This document shows positions 63,270 to 64,000 of a stretch of 64,000 nucleotides of DNA, piece after piece. Positions within the stretch are counted from its first letter, which is position 1. Every line of letters starts with the position of its first letter. The notes under the pieces were generated by a model that saw nothing but the letters and a program-made list of their open reading frames with translations, made no database searches and was not told the DNA's origin. This DNA is from Ooceraea biroi. Taxonomy: Eukaryota; Arthropoda; Insecta; Hymenoptera; Formicidae. Where the stretch lies: positions 16,058,001 through 16,122,000 of the forward strand of contig NC_039506.1 of assembly GCF_003672135.1 (NCBI RefSeq), written 5' to 3'. Position numbers and translations under genes: made by a program.

Positions 63270-63452
63270 CCTACCCTTATCAGCCGCCCCGGTGCCTTAC
63301 CGCCGCGGGTCGGTCTCCTACCCTTATCAGCCGCCCCAGTGCCTTACCGCCGCGGGTCGGTCTCCTACCCTCATCACCCGCCCCGGTGCCTTACCGCCGC
63401 GGGTCGGTCTCCTACCCTCATCACCCGCCCCGGTGCCTTACCGTCGCGGGTC
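63270..63452. repeat. 47-bp tandem repeat, about 3.9 copies
   Basis: Units begin CCTACCCTTATCAGCCGCCC at 63270, 63317, 63364 and 63411 and continue GGTGCCTTACCGCCGCGGGT. Units 3 and 4 share CTCATCACC in place of TTATCAGC, which suggests recent pairwise amplification. All three frames stay open, so frames across it are not evidence of a gene. Confidence 0.92.
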
Positions 63453-64000
63453 TTCTACTCTTCCATCCTCTCGGGCGCGGTTTTAGTTTCACCGACTCGG
63501 CAACATGACTCGTGGGGCATTCTACCCGGTCTCGACAGGGATGCACGGCATTTTTATTGGACGAGCGCAGTCTGGGTGGGGGGTGGTGGCCGAACCTCCT
63601 GGGGGCAGGGGCCCACAGGGGGACGTAGGTCGTACAAAATCATCCTTTTTAGCCGGGAGCGTGGAACCGGCGGAGAGTCCTGACGTAATGCGCCTTTTAG
63701 TTCCAGGACTCTTTGTGAGCGGTTTGGTTGGTGGGATAAAAAAAACTTACTTTCTTACACTAATATTTTTAACCCTAAAGTAAGGAAGGTTATATTGTAT
63801 ACTCCTCATAGATAGTGACCATATTAGTGACAAACGAACGCCATTTTCGATCCACGATGTCCATACTCTTACTTGAGGTTCTCTAACAAGAACGAGATAG
63901 GGGGTCTATTACATTAGAGTTTTGGAACGCACCCCTGATGATTCTTAAGTCCGGGTTTACAATAGGTGTAGTAAGCCTCAAGCCGTAAGAAATTGATCAA
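63453..64000. other. GC-rich tail, possibly a retroelement 5' region
   Basis: G-rich sequence (63560-63640) after the tandem array, then AT-rich DNA to the window end. A frame at 63505-63783 has no recognised domain. Tandem repeats followed by GC-rich unique sequence are common in 5' regions of non-LTR retroelements, but no reverse-transcriptase or endonuclease motif is in the window. Confidence 0.25.

Noticed and set aside
63242..63683. Proline-rich frames over the 47-bp repeats
   Set aside because: The repeat unit is open in all three frames, so the frames carry no evidence of coding.

Overview
The window is animal nuclear DNA from an insect, most likely a hymenopteran and probably an ant. 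The reasons are spliced genes with short GT-AG introns, three innexins (the invertebrate gap-junction family), an insect seven-transmembrane odorant receptor, AT-rich spacers alternating with CpG-rich blocks, and mariner-type repeats. The species cannot be fixed from sequence alone.

Layout. (1) About 4.5-40.9 kb is an innexin cluster with all three genes on the minus strand. In transcription order they are inx2 (40879-39803, one coding exon, 358 aa), inx7 (25987-21939, seven coding exons, 407 aa) and inx1/ogre (9941-4496, four coding exons, 363 aa). I reconstructed each reading frame across splice sites with phases that agree, and all keep the two cysteines per extracellular loop and the YYQWV signature. 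Pyrimidine/GAGA-rich GC blocks lie upstream of inx1 (10.2-11.7 kb) and inx2 (41-41.9 kb) and probably hold their promoters and 5' leaders. (2) At 46.2-48.5 kb is one intact six-exon odorant receptor (minus, 382 aa). (3) At 50.3 kb is a tRNA-Arg(ACG) gene (plus). (4) At 55.7-58.3 kb is kynurenine formamidase (plus, eight coding exons, about 297 aa). It converges with a DAXX-like histone-chaperone gene (61918-58522, minus, four coding exons, 974 aa); the two stop codons are only about 240 bp apart.

The space between genes is rich in fold-back DNA: a 967-bp element with 356-bp arms and a broken transposase fragment (28.2-29.2 kb), a nearly perfect 462-bp palindrome (62.6-63.1 kb), smaller MITEs (14.8, 17.0, 44.8 and 60.4 kb), a nested inverted-repeat block (42.1-42.7 kb), two perfect 20-bp-stem hairpins (49.1 and 56.6 kb), a 47-bp tandem array (63.3 kb) and a diverged tandem duplication (53.7-54.1 kb).

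The most unusual signal is in inx7. The first 42 bases of intron 5 are, after the GT, the reverse complement of the end of exon 6 plus the start of intron 6, with one mismatch in 40 bp. The pre-mRNA could therefore fold so that one donor lies inside a stem and the other sits at its edge. I found no complete new multi-gene system. A few orphan exon-like pieces (12.6, 44.4 and 53.4 kb) may belong to genes I could not assemble.
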